Assembly (NCBI GenBank): GCA_003487665.1
Contig: DNFA01000008.1
Span: 1 to 22,595 of the forward strand
Length of the DNA stretch: 22,595 bases
Source of the DNA: Oscillibacter sp.
GTDB taxonomy: Bacteria > Bacillota > Clostridia > Oscillospirales > Oscillospiraceae
Direction: 5' to 3'
Shown here: positions 1 through 8,472 of the stretch, piece after piece
How the letters are laid out: each line of letters starts with the position of its first letter
Position numbering within the stretch: position 1 is the stretch's first letter
Program-made: the position numbers and the translations under genes
The notes under the pieces: generated by a model
Told to the model about the DNA's origin: nothing
The model's database searches: none
What the model saw: the letters and a program-made list of their open reading frames with translations, nothing else

Positions 1-128
1 CGCAACTTATTGTACCTTATCCCTCTTTTTTATCAATGCACAACCGCTGTAAATGCTGCGCATATACTCCTCCCATATTTTGTATTGTCAAAATGCCAGC
101 GCTACGCAGTGCTTCCTCAATTTACCTC

Positions 129-157
129 TTGCGTATATAGAACTTATGTTCTATTAT
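129..157 (+). promoter_or_regulatory. Sigma-A type promoter of dinB
   Basis: A -35 hexamer TTGCGT (129-134) is separated by exactly 17 bases from a -10 hexamer TATTAT (152-157). The start codon lies 33 bases after the -10 box. The spacer and the first bases of the -10 contain a LexA-type operator, so repressor binding would block polymerase directly. Seen in sequence; no transcription start has been measured. Confidence 0.72.
138..153. promoter_or_regulatory. LexA (SOS) operator overlapping the dinB promoter
   Basis: TAGAACTTATGTTCTA has perfectly symmetric arms TAGAAC/GTTCTA around TTAT, matching the Bacillota LexA core GAAC-N4-GTTC. The consensus has C/G outside the core, while here it is A/T. 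It overlaps the promoter spacer and the -10 box, the usual position for LexA repression. Known biology: translesion polymerases are typical SOS genes, so DNA damage would derepress dinB and the gene behind it. Confidence 0.82.
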
Positions 158-190
158 GGTGGTTAAGAAAACTGGGAGGAGGACGGATAG

Positions 191-1438
191 ATGGGACGGA
201 ATATTCTACACGTAGACATGAACGCATTTTATGCATCTGTGGAATGTCAGCGGCGCCCTGAACTGCGTCAAAAGCCGGTGGCAGTCTGCGGTGATCCAGA
301 AGCCCGTCACGGAATCGTCCTTACTGCCAACTATGTAGCAAAGCCACGTGGCGTCAAAACCGGCATGGCCATCTGGCAGGCGAAGCAGCTTTGCCCCGAT
401 CTGGTGGTGCTGCCTGCCGATATGAGGGAGTATATCCGATTCAGTAAGATGGCTCGCGAGATTTACGAGAAATACACCGACCAAATCGAACCGTTTGGCC
501 TTGATGAAAGCTGGTTGGATGTGACCGGCAGCGTCGGTCTGTTCGGTTCGGCCGTGAGTATTGCTGAAGAGATCAGCGAGCGGATCAAGTTTGAGTTGGG
601 GATCACCGCCAGCATCGGCGTTTCCGACAATAAGATCACGGCGAAGCTGGGTAGTGACTATAAAAAGCCGGACGCCATCACCCGTATCGAGCGGGATAAC
701 TATAAAGAAATTGTCTATCCGCTGCCAGCATCCGATCTGCTCTATGTTGGTCCTGCCACAGAGCGCAAGCTGCGCGGTGTTGGGATTTATACCATCGGGC
801 AGCTTGCCGAGGCGCCGCCGAAGCTTTTGGAATACAAGCTGGGGAAAATGGGGCTGGTGCTGCACACTTTCGCCAACGGGCTTGATGTATCGCCTGTGCA
901 GCGCAGTGATCATATCCGTGCCATAAAATCGGTAGGCAACAGCGCCACCACGCCGCGCGATCTGGTGAGCGACGATGATGTGCGTCTCATGCTGTATCTG
1001 TTGGCGGAAAGTGTAGCCAGCAGAATGCGGGAGCTGGCATCAAAGTGTACGGTGGTCGAAGTTGCTGTCCGGGATACGGAGCTGCATTGGTACTGCCGGC
1101 AAAAGAAACTGGCAGTTCCCACCTGCTCCAGTGCGGAGATCGCAGAAGTGGCGTTCGACCTGTTCCGTCGCAGCTATCCGTGGACGCTGCCGGTACGCAG
1201 CATTGGTGTGCGCGGCGCCGAACTGGTAGATGCGACTATTGGTATACAAACTTCGCTTTTTGATAACGATAGGCGTCGGAGCGCGTGGGAACAAATCGAC
1301 GTAGCCGTGGACAGGCTGCGGCAGCGATATGGCTATATGAGTGTGCGCCGCGCCATCACCATGTCTGACCCGGCATTGGGCTGCATCAATCCCAAGGATG
1401 ACCATACCGTGCATCCGATAGGCTACTTCGCAGGATAG
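191..1438 (+). CDS. dinB: Y-family translesion DNA polymerase (DNA polymerase IV, DinB)
   Basis: A 415-residue error-prone polymerase that copies past damaged bases in the cytoplasm. The palm motif at residues 5-18 holds metal ligand D9 and the probable steric-gate F13; the second catalytic pair is D105-E106 in FGLDESWLD. The helix-hairpin-helix-like thumb (about 165-215) and little-finger domain follow. A beta-clamp binding motif QTSLF lies at 353-357, near the C-terminus, as is usual in DinB. A GGGAGGAGG ribosome site about 8 bases upstream supports the ATG at 191. Length matches the family. A LexA box controls it, and a small gene follows 11 bases later. UvrX/YqjW-type Y polymerases are the closest alternative label. 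Confidence 0.96.
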   Translation: MGRNILHVDMNAFYASVECQRRPELRQKPVAVCGDPEARHGIVLTANYVAKPRGVKTGMAIWQAKQLCPDLVVLPADMREYIRFSKMAREIYEKYTDQIEPFGLDESWLDVTGSVGLFGSAVSIAEEISERIKFELGITASIGVSDNKITAKLGSDYKKPDAITRIERDNYKEIVYPLPASDLLYVGPATERKLRGVGIYTIGQLAEAPPKLLEYKLGKMGLVLHTFANGLDVSPVQRSDHIRAIKSVGNSATTPRDLVSDDDVRLMLYLLAESVASRMRELASKCTVVEVAVRDTELHWYCRQKKLAVPTCSSAEIAEVAFDLFRRSYPWTLPVRSIGVRGAELVDATIGIQTSLFDNDRRRSAWEQIDVAVDRLRQRYGYMSVRRAITMSDPALGCINPKDDHTVHPIGYFAG

Positions 1439-1449
1439 GGGGAATATCC

Positions 1450-1698
1450 ATGGAACTTGAAAAGAAGTATGTGCCGGTGACGGTGCATTTTGACGCCAAC
1501 GGGAAGATGCGTCCTATCGAGATCGAGTTTGACGAAATACGCAGATATCATATCGACAAGATACTGGACGTGCGCCGCGCAGCCTGCCAAAGTGTAGGCG
1601 GCGTGGGAGAGAGATATACCTGCCGCATACGGGGCAGGGAGAGTTATCTCTGGTTTGAAAAAGGCCGCTGGTTCGTAGCAGCGAAGGATGGAAAATAA
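1450..1698 (+). CDS. Small DinB-associated protein, DUF6504-like
   Basis: An 82-residue protein starting 11 bases after dinB, with a GGGGGAA ribosome site that overlaps the dinB stop, so the two are almost certainly co-transcribed under SOS control. The sequence reads as a small beta-rich domain: VPVTVHFDANGKMRPI, then DVRRAACQSVGG, RYTCRIRGRE and a terminal YLWFEKGRWFVA. This resembles DUF6504-type proteins that I recall beside Y-family polymerases in Gram-positive bacteria. The family name is from memory of the pattern, not a search. No catalytic motif or membrane segment is visible. A role as an accessory to translesion synthesis is inference from position. Confidence 0.85.
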   Translation: MELEKKYVPVTVHFDANGKMRPIEIEFDEIRRYHIDKILDVRRAACQSVGGVGERYTCRIRGRESYLWFEKGRWFVAAKDGK

Positions 1699-1701
1699 GA
1701 A

Positions 1702-1730
1702 GGAGGCTGCCGGCGTTGCCGACAGCCTCC
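1702..1730. terminator. Bidirectional intrinsic terminator between convergent genes
   Basis: GGAGGCTG (1702-1709) pairs with CAGCCTCC (1723-1730), and the inner CGGC/GCCG closes a GTT loop with one C-A mismatch. It sits 3 bases after the small DinB partner gene and 19 bases after the end of the convergent 1633-residue gene. On the minus strand the stem is followed by TTCTTATTTT, a fair U tract; on the plus strand the tail is poor in T, so it works best for the minus-strand gene. Confidence 0.75.
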
Positions 1731-1749
1731 CTTGCGTAGAGAAAACTAC

Positions 1750-4700
1750 TTACCAATACTTGGGATACTTGCTGGTGCTTTGCTGATGCTTTGCATACTC
1801 CCACCAGGGAACTTGGGTGGCAAAGTCCGTCAGCTTGTCCCAGAACTGATCGGCCAGCGTTCCCTTGTCCACGTAGACCGTGACAGTATAGGTTTTGCTG
1901 CTGCCATCCTCCATGGCGGCGGTGTAGGTCACGGCATTGGTGAAGTCCACCGTTTCACCGCTGCCAGGTGTCAGGGACTTGACACCGTTTGTGGCGATAA
2001 CCGGGGTCAGCTTCGTCACATCTGTGCCGCGGGGCAGTGTGATGGTAATGGTATTGGTGGTGTTGTTCACCGCACCGACCACACCGCTGATGGAGAAGCT
2101 GGTGATGCCCTTGGCCGTCGTGGTGGCCGTCTCCCACTTGCAGGTGATGGTCACATTGCCTGCAGGCATGGTAAAGCGGTTGCCTGTGATCTTGACCGTT
2201 TCACCACCTGCCACCGCCAGCGAATAGGTCAGGGAACCCTCCACCATCTGATAGCCGCTGTCAGGCTTCACAGTGACGATGATCTCATCGCCCTTATCCG
2301 CCTTGGTGCGGTTGGTGGTAATGGTGCCGCCCTTGGGTGCGTTAATAGTGATGGTAAACTTACCGGTGTCCGGTGTTTCGCTGCCGCTGCCGTAGGCGGG
2401 GATCTCTACCTTCAGGGGTGCGCTCTCGCCACCGGCTGCGCTTACGACCACGATGTAGATGTCGCGTGCATCCTCAGTCAGATTGCTGAGGGTGAAGGTT
2501 ATCTCACCCGTGCTGGCCGTACCCTTAGTGGTGGATTTCATGATTTCATCCGCAGTGGGAGCTGCCGCACCGTGATCCACCACCTTGTAGAAGTAGTTGC
2601 CCGCCTCGCTGGAGGTAAATTTCACCGTTGCGGCAGTCTTACTGCTGCGAGTGGCGGAGCCGCCGGACAGGGTGGGGGCATTGGGGGCGGTGTACTTGAT
2701 CTCCACCGTGTAGGTCTTGGTACTGCCATCCTCGGCAGTGACGGTGAAAGTTTTGCTGCTGTTGGGGCTGATGCCACACATGACATTGCCGGAGGACCAT
2801 TTGCCGATGATGCCAGTCGCATCGTCATAGCCTTCTGCCTGTGCCAGAGACACACCGGTGTAGTTGATCTGCATAAAGACATCCGTAGAAGTGCCGATCT
2901 TGTTGATCAACGCCTTATCCGTGTCAGAGGGCAGCGTGATCGTCCACGTCGTACCGCTGAGCTTGCCCTCAGCGATCACGGACTTATCGGCGTTCAACAG
3001 CTTGACGGCGGTGATGTCCTTCGTGGTGCTCTTGGTTCTGGTGATGGTCACCGTGTAGTCCTGCGTGGTCTTGCCGTCCTCGGCGGTGACAGTGAAGATC
3101 ACCGGCGTATCCAACTTCATACCACAGGCTTTGCCCTCTGCAGGCCAGTTGTCCGTATCGCCGGACTTCTTCACCGTGGCATAGTCGGAGACCGTCAGCT
3201 TCAGGATCATCTCGCCCAGCTTGCTGGTGTCGCTACCGGCGGGCAGGGTAAAGTCGATGGTCTTCTTGGCATTGTCGATCTTCACCGTGGCCGGAGACGT
3301 CGTATCACCGGCCTTCGCCAGCAGGATGGCACTCGTGATCTCCTTCGCGGCGCTCTTGCCTCTGACAATGAGAACCGTGTACGTCTGCGTACCGTCGTTC
3401 TCGGCGGTAACGACGAAGGTCTTGGCCTCGTTCAGCTTCATGCCGCAGAGCTGACCGTCGGCGGGCCAGTTGGTCTCGGCACCCTCCAGCTTAATGGAAG
3501 CGTACTGAGAGCAGGTGAATTTCAGCGTCATGGCGGCCACATCGGCATCGGTGGTGCCCGCAGGCAGCGTGAAGGTGATTGTCTTGTTCTGTTCGCTGAT
3601 ATCCGCCTTCACGGAGGTGCCGCCCGTCTTGGTCAGGACAGCCTCCGTAATCGCCTTTTCGGTGCTCTTCTCGCGGTTGACCGTGACCGTATACTCCTGT
3701 GTATCGACGTTCTCAGCCGTTACCACGAAGGTGGCGGGAACGCCCAGCTTCAGGCCGGAGCGCAGACCGGCAGCGGGCCAGTTGTCCTCGGCATCTTTCA
3801 GCTTGACCGTCGCACGGGGGGAGCAGGTGAACTTTAGGATCATCTCGCCCAGCTTGCTGTCAGTCGTATCGGCGGGGACTGTGAAGGTAACAGCATGGCT
3901 GTCCTCGTTGATCACAGCCGCAATATCGCCCAGCGTTGCGCCGGTAAGTGCCTTCTTATCGCTGGGGGCGCGATGGATCACAACGGTGTACACCGCCGTG
4001 GTGGTGCCATCCTCCGCCGTAACGACAAAGGTCTTTTCCTCGTTCAGCTTCATACCGCAGGCTGTGTCGTTGACCCAATCCGCCTCGGCATCCTTCAGCT
4101 TGATAGATGCATACTGCGAGCAGGCGAACGTCAGCGGCATATTGGTCACAGCGCTGTCCTCGGTGTCGGCGGGAACCGTGAAGGTCACGGTCTTCTTCGC
4201 CTGATCAAGGACGCCGACCACATCGCCCAGCTTTGCGCTTTCAATGGCACATTCGGTGCTCTTGGCGCGGATGACGGTGATGGTGTAGTCCGCCTTGGCG
4301 GTATCATCATTCCCAATGCGGCACTTCTCAGAGCGGACGGTGAAGATGACCGGCGTATCCAGCGTCATGCTGCAAGCCTTGCCATCTTCCGGCCAGACGC
4401 TACCGTCAGCGGTGACAACATCCGCGTACTCGGAAACGGTGAACTTCAGCACTGCCGCGGCCAGCGTGTCCGCGTCGGTATTGGCCGGGACCGTGATGGT
4501 GTAGCTGGTACCCTTGTTTTCGACCGAGGCACTGGGGATGGCCAGCTCCACATCCTCCAGCACGCAGGCGGGGCTGGCCTTATCGGGATCGACGGCGAAG
4601 ATTGCCGTGGCGGTGATGCTGTTGTCGGTGGCGGGCATGGTGAAGGTGGCCTTGTTGGCATCCTCCGCGTCTGTCGTTACCTTGATCAGCGTGTCGGAGC

Positions 4701-6651
4701 CAGCCGCCTTGACCTCCCAGCCGGTCAGCGTGTAGCGATTACCGGGGGTGGCGGTCAGGGTAACAGTTTGGCCCTCGTAGACAACAGATTGGGTCTCTGC
4801 GGGGGTACTGTCGCCCACAGCAACGGTAGCGCTGCCCATGGTCGCATCCGCCACGGCGGTAACACTGGCAAAAGCACGTTCACGGAAGTTAGCCGTGACG
4901 GCCATTTTCTCGCCGCTTGCCTTGAACTCCACTTTTGTTGCATAGCCGAACGACCCCTTCGGGCGACTGGAGTTGACTAGCGAAGTGCTCACTTCGGAGT
5001 CCGGCAATGTCGTTCCATCACGCTCCACCGTCCAGCCGGTGAATTCGTACCGGTACCACCAGTCCTCACCTAACGGAATAGCACTCAGTGTGGCACCGTC
5101 AGCAAAGACAAACGGACTGTCGTTACTGCTAAGTCCTTTCAGTTGGACATTTGTCACGTCCAAAGGATTTGTTTTCCATGTGACCTCTGTGCCGACATTA
5201 TTGATTTCCGCAAACAAATAGACATCATTTGCTGGCATCTCAAACGTGAAGGACGGTTTCAGCTGATCCTCGGCACTGACCTTGATGCCCTCAATGTCTT
5301 TCCAACACACAAATTTCCGATGGAACACATCGCCTGCCGTATACGGCACCGGCTGCGCAGTCACAGTTACCTGCTGACCGGGCTGTGCCTGCATCAGCGT
5401 TACTCCGTTGGAATCAGTGAAGATCACTGTGCCTTGACGGTTCGATTCGATATCTCCAACATTGCTGTACAGCAGGGAAACACCCGATTTCAGACTATAC
5501 CGCACAATCGAAGAATCCTTGAGGGTAAATCTTTCACCGATCGCCGTGCGCACATTGGCCGCCGGCATGGTAAAGGTGAAGCTGTTCTCCGTGCCGTCAA
5601 CGGTTACGTTGATCGGCGTTTTATTTCCGTCATTCGTGATCAGGGAAACCGACGCCAGCTCCTTACCGGCCTCCGGAATGTAAAGCGTGACCTTGACCGT
5701 TTGTCCCGCCTTTACGCCGCTGCATTCGACCTCACTTATTCCGCTCATGCTAAGAGGTCTCCCGTCCGCGGTCACACTGGCGACCCGATAGCCCAAATCG
5801 TAATATTGTGCATGGCTCCAAAGGCCCAGATAAATCTCATAAGTGGTTTCATAGGCCGGAACCGCAGCTTCCAACGTGGATACGCTAATATTACCCGAAC
5901 TATCTTTCGCCTTGATATAGACTGTTGCCGCATCGGCGGTCAGTCCGGTAATATTCAGCGTATTCTCGCCGCTGACCATTGCCGTACCAGCGGCGGATGT
6001 GTCCACAGCGTCAGCAGAAACAAGAGAATAGTAAGCTGTACCGGCCTCGCTGGAGGTAAATTTAACGGTAGCTGTTGTTTCTCCTGTGCGCTGCACACCG
6101 TCTGCAACCAAACTGAGTTCCGGAGGCGTTGTGTCGACTGTTGGAGCAGAGCCACCAACCTGAATCAGGATGTGGATCATTTCTGTGACATCCCCATTGT
6201 CATTCATGTCATTCAGTTGTACTAGTATCAAGTTAGTGACAGCTGTTGCAGAATCGATGTACTTTCCATAACCGGGGTATCTGTTCCATTTATTGGCAAG
6301 GCACCTCTTGGTATGAGTGTTTGTCGGTAGTGAGAGAACTTTTTCTCCTTTTTCACTCGTTGTCGTCCCCTTGTTACAGGAACATTTCAACTCATCATAG
6401 GTGTCTGCTGCTCGAATATTCAGTGTTGTGATTTCTTTAGGAACCCACAAGCAATATACCGTGGGGACTACTTCGCCAACTACAGCGTTTCCGGTTGCCA
6501 CGATATCCGATTTTACCGGAGTGTAGGTATTACCATCACTTCCTGTGATCGTAAATGGCTGAGGGTCCGCGTATACAACCGTCGCCGGGATCACGCTGAA
6601 GCACAATATAGCTATCAGGCCGAGAATCAATATGCGCTTCAATTTATTCAT
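1750..6651 (-). CDS. Giant secreted beta-sandwich repeat protein (1633 aa)
   Basis: Begins with a signal peptide (1-29). Domains in order: a Cys-containing N-terminal region (30-170); an Fn3-like domain (172-270); InlB B-repeat-like segments with FTMPAANV-type ends (to about 690); six DUF5018-like repeats of about 105 residues (696-1325) sharing TFTVPADT, WPA.G..CGMKL and FVVTAE motifs; a second Fn3-like domain; another InlB-like domain; a seventh DUF5018-like repeat (about 1512-1596); and a Trp/His-rich tail ending in YPKYW. No LPXTG, SLH or transmembrane anchor is visible. The ATG at 6651 is preferred over one at 6657 because GGAG sits 7 bases before the former and only 1 base before the latter. 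It is the last gene of the minus-strand cluster, just after a strong hairpin, so it may be expressed at a reduced level or separately. Likely an extended surface adhesin or ligand-handling stalk (inference). Confidence 0.9.
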   Translation of the reverse strand: MNKLKRILILGLIAILCFSVIPATVVYADPQPFTITGSDGNTYTPVKSDIVATGNAVVGEVVPTVYCLWVPKEITTLNIRAADTYDELKCSCNKGTTTSEKGEKVLSLPTNTHTKRCLANKWNRYPGYGKYIDSATAVTNLILVQLNDMNDNGDVTEMIHILIQVGGSAPTVDTTPPELSLVADGVQRTGETTATVKFTSSEAGTAYYSLVSADAVDTSAAGTAMVSGENTLNITGLTADAATVYIKAKDSSGNISVSTLEAAVPAYETTYEIYLGLWSHAQYYDLGYRVASVTADGRPLSMSGISEVECSGVKAGQTVKVTLYIPEAGKELASVSLITNDGNKTPINVTVDGTENSFTFTMPAANVRTAIGERFTLKDSSIVRYSLKSGVSLLYSNVGDIESNRQGTVIFTDSNGVTLMQAQPGQQVTVTAQPVPYTAGDVFHRKFVCWKDIEGIKVSAEDQLKPSFTFEMPANDVYLFAEINNVGTEVTWKTNPLDVTNVQLKGLSSNDSPFVFADGATLSAIPLGEDWWYRYEFTGWTVERDGTTLPDSEVSTSLVNSSRPKGSFGYATKVEFKASGEKMAVTANFRERAFASVTAVADATMGSATVAVGDSTPAETQSVVYEGQTVTLTATPGNRYTLTGWEVKAAGSDTLIKVTTDAEDANKATFTMPATDNSITATAIFAVDPDKASPACVLEDVELAIPSASVENKGTSYTITVPANTDADTLAAAVLKFTVSEYADVVTADGSVWPEDGKACSMTLDTPVIFTVRSEKCRIGNDDTAKADYTITVIRAKSTECAIESAKLGDVVGVLDQAKKTVTFTVPADTEDSAVTNMPLTFACSQYASIKLKDAEADWVNDTACGMKLNEEKTFVVTAEDGTTTAVYTVVIHRAPSDKKALTGATLGDIAAVINEDSHAVTFTVPADTTDSKLGEMILKFTCSPRATVKLKDAEDNWPAAGLRSGLKLGVPATFVVTAENVDTQEYTVTVNREKSTEKAITEAVLTKTGGTSVKADISEQNKTITFTLPAGTTDADVAAMTLKFTCSQYASIKLEGAETNWPADGQLCGMKLNEAKTFVVTAENDGTQTYTVLIVRGKSAAKEITSAILLAKAGDTTSPATVKIDNAKKTIDFTLPAGSDTSKLGEMILKLTVSDYATVKKSGDTDNWPAEGKACGMKLDTPVIFTVTAEDGKTTQDYTVTITRTKSTTKDITAVKLLNADKSVIAEGKLSGTTWTITLPSDTDKALINKIGTSTDVFMQINYTGVSLAQAEGYDDATGIIGKWSSGNVMCGISPNSSKTFTVTAEDGSTKTYTVEIKYTAPNAPTLSGGSATRSSKTAATVKFTSSEAGNYFYKVVDHGAAAPTADEIMKSTTKGTASTGEITFTLSNLTEDARDIYIVVVSAAGGESAPLKVEIPAYGSGSETPDTGKFTITINAPKGGTITTNRTKADKGDEIIVTVKPDSGYQMVEGSLTYSLAVAGGETVKITGNRFTMPAGNVTITCKWETATTTAKGITSFSISGVVGAVNNTTNTITITLPRGTDVTKLTPVIATNGVKSLTPGSGETVDFTNAVTYTAAMEDGSSKTYTVTVYVDKGTLADQFWDKLTDFATQVPWWEYAKHQQSTSKYPKYW
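2675..4569 (-). repeat. Six in-frame DUF5018-like repeats
   Basis: This part of the 1633-residue gene encodes six successive units of about 105 residues, each ending in a YTV.I.R.KS-like linker. Units share long stretches at DNA level; for instance the same 20-plus bases encoding KLGEMIL occur near 3202-3225 and 3839-3862. Five of the six carry a C-[GS]-M or related motif after WP, which suggests recent internal duplication or gene conversion. Confidence 0.8.
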
Positions 6652-6673
6652 AAACATTCTCCAGTTCTAATAT

Positions 6674-6706
6674 AAGGAGGGCGGGGCGGAATGCCCCGCC
6701 CTCCTT
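6674..6706. terminator. Strong intergenic hairpin (14-bp stem)
   Basis: AAGGAGGGCGGGGC (6674-6687) pairs perfectly with GCCCCGCCCTCCTT (6693-6706) around a 5-base loop. It lies 26 bases after the 423-residue DUF4430 gene and 22 bases before the 1633-residue gene. On the minus strand the following bases are TATATT, so termination may be partial; the longer T run (6711-6716) is on the plus-strand side. It may act as a terminator, an mRNA-stabilising 3' end, or an attenuator for the last gene. Confidence 0.7.
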
Positions 6707-6732
6707 GCTATTTTTTACATTCGGCCTGTGTA

Positions 6733-8004
6733 TCAGCCCCAGGGGTGATGCATATAGTTGCAGCAAATGAACCAGCAGATCTCGTCACCCGCGCTCAGGG
6801 TATAGCTGGCGCCACCCACAGCGGGAGTGTTCCACTTGGTATAATCAGCCGCACCATTGACCCAAGTGGGACCATCGGTATACATCCAGCCGGAGTACTG
6901 CCCAAAAGTAAACTCACCGATGCCGTTCAGCGTCGCCATATAGGTGCAGCCCTCGGGGACCTCGGAAGTATAGCTGTACTTGACAGCAAACTTGTGCATG
7001 ATATCCATCACAGTCTCGCCGGAATTAACAACACGCTCACCATAAGCGTGGCCATCGGTAATACCGAAGAATTCCTTGGCCTGCGTATTCAGAGTATCCA
7101 CCGCAGTCTTTACGGTGCCGGTATAGTGGGAATCAGCCATGGCCTCGGTAAAATCAATACCATATTTCACCGTGAAAGTACCGGGGTCGGTGGCAAAAAC
7201 AAAGTACTTACGGGTCTCACTGCCCTTTGTCACATTCACAAAGGGAGTGCCATCACTGAGATTCAGCGTAACCTCAGCCTCACCGCTTACAGTCGTTTCA
7301 CCCAGGCATCCGCCAGAAACAGTAGTTCCGGTAGGCACTTCAATGTAGGCAGGAACCGCAGTTCTATTGCTAATAACACTGTCCATGGTGGCGGTGGCCT
7401 TGTAGCTCACGAAGGTCCACTTGCCATCCGTGTTCGACACAGTGTTGCCCATGAGGGGATTCTGCGCGTTGGTAGCAGTGAACGTAGCCTCCACATCGCC
7501 GAACTGCAGTGTGGAAATGCGCAGAGGATCGCCGGAAGCAATGGCAACCGCGCCATTGGGCAAGCCGGCAGCCAGCTTATAGGTCTTGCTGGTCGTGACG
7601 CCGCCCTCGGAGGTGCTGATGATCACGGTATAGACCTTGTTGAGCAGGTTCACATTCGTCGCCGTGCGGACATTGCCCGCACCCGTGAAGGAAAGGTCGC
7701 CGTTGATGGTGGCGCCGGCATTGCTCAGGTTGATCACCACGTTGGTGCTCTTCAGGCCATTCTCGGTGCCGCCGGCCACCATGGCGCGGATATAGATCTG
7801 GTCGCCGGTATTGCTGTCCTTCTCATAATAGGCGGTGGTGCCGCCAATGGTGATGGAGGACACGGCGTCAATGGAATTGACGGTCGTGCGGGTTACTTTC
7901 CCGGTCGTGGTCGTCGTGGTGCCGTTGGCAAACGCCATGGTGCTGAGAGACAGCGCCATAACGAGAGCCAACAACAATGCGGTGATCTTCTTCGTCATTT
8001 TCAT
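6733..8004 (-). CDS. Secreted protein with divergent C-terminal DUF4430-like domain
   Basis: A 423-residue protein with a signal peptide (1-26, ending in MAFA), a Thr-rich stretch (29-34), beta-rich domains (about 40-275) and a C-terminal DUF4430-like domain (about 325-416). The last is recognised by GETVMDIMHKF, LNGIGEF, YSGWMYTDGPTW and the closing GDEICWFIC. In the DUF4430/transcobalamin beta-domain family this fold contacts a ligand such as cobalamin; ligand binding here is inference. It has no lipobox and no obvious anchor. The start at 8004 has AAGGAGA about 7 bases upstream. A longer form from 8067 has its own GAGGTG site and would add 21 mostly basic residues before the signal peptide. 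It is the second DUF4430 protein of the cluster, 90 bases after the second small lipoprotein. Confidence 0.88.
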   Translation of the reverse strand: MKMTKKITALLLALVMALSLSTMAFANGTTTTTTGKVTRTTVNSIDAVSSITIGGTTAYYEKDSNTGDQIYIRAMVAGGTENGLKSTNVVINLSNAGATINGDLSFTGAGNVRTATNVNLLNKVYTVIISTSEGGVTTSKTYKLAAGLPNGAVAIASGDPLRISTLQFGDVEATFTATNAQNPLMGNTVSNTDGKWTFVSYKATATMDSVISNRTAVPAYIEVPTGTTVSGGCLGETTVSGEAEVTLNLSDGTPFVNVTKGSETRKYFVFATDPGTFTVKYGIDFTEAMADSHYTGTVKTAVDTLNTQAKEFFGITDGHAYGERVVNSGETVMDIMHKFAVKYSYTSEVPEGCTYMATLNGIGEFTFGQYSGWMYTDGPTWVNGAADYTKWNTPAVGGASYTLSAGDEICWFICCNYMHHPWG

Positions 8005-8087
8005 GTTCGTTCTCCTTCTGTTAATTTTTTGTTGATCTCTTCTGCGCAGGGAACGCCGTAATCCCATGCATCACCTCTTTTCTATCA

Positions 8088-8105
8088 TGAGCCGTTACCG
8101 GCTCA
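8088..8105 (-). other. Hairpin around the stop codon of the second lipoprotein gene
   Basis: TGAGCCG (8088-8094) and CGGCTCA (8099-8105) form a 7-bp stem; on the minus strand the 4-base loop is GTAA and contains the TAA stop codon. No T run follows, so it is not a convincing terminator. It could slow ribosomes, protect the mRNA 3' end, or partly separate the ten-gene run from the DUF4430 gene behind it. Confidence 0.45.
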
Positions 8106-8472
8106 GCCCTATTTCAAAGCCGTAGGAACGGCTGCTTGACCCATTCTCTATGATCAGATCCCGCGGCTCCCGCGTCAGATCCAGCACCATGCGGCCACCC
8201 AAATCTGCCTTCAGGCAGGGACTATCGCCATTGACGGACGCGCCGTCCGCCAGCGTAATGTTGGCTGTGCAGTTCTGGAAATCCGTTTCTATCGGCAGTG
8301 TGATGCAGATCACATATTCCGCATCCTTTCCGCTGCCGCGCTGTTCCACCGTGCCAATGCTGTCGCCGATGATGAACTCCCGGATAGCCAGCGGGTCACT
8401 GTTCTGGCCACAGCCGCCCAGCAGCAGACTTACGCTCAGCGCGGCGATCAGCAAGTATACTGTACGCTTCAT
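8095..8472 (-). CDS. Small lipoprotein with one DUF5018-like repeat (125 aa)
   Basis: Signal peptide with lipobox LGGC (Cys21), so the mature protein should be tethered to the outer face of the membrane. The remainder resembles a single shortened DUF5018-like beta-sandwich repeat: IREFIIG, then ICITLPIETD, ANITLADGASV and a closing SYGFEIGL. The ATG at 8472 overlaps the stop of the upstream gene by 4 bases (ATGA), and GGAGGCG lies just upstream, showing translational coupling. It is a sequence relative of the preceding small lipoprotein. The function is unknown; a membrane-proximal docking partner for the large repeat proteins is a guess from shared domain type and operon. Confidence 0.85.
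   Translation of the reverse strand: MKRTVYLLIAALSVSLLLGGCGQNSDPLAIREFIIGDSIGTVEQRGSGKDAEYVICITLPIETDFQNCTANITLADGASVNGDSPCLKADLGGRMVLDLTREPRDLIIENGSSSRSYGFEIGLSR

Noticed and set aside
1..190. Short plus-strand frame (10-261) before dinB
   Set aside because: It has no ribosome site, overlaps the promoter and operator, and runs out of frame into dinB.
1732..3837. Long open frame on the plus strand (701 codons) opposite the giant repeat gene
   Set aside because: It is antisense to a well-supported secreted protein with signal peptide and domain repeats; its translation is Gly/Arg/His-rich without any recognisable domain or ribosome site, and it follows the strand bias of the repeats.
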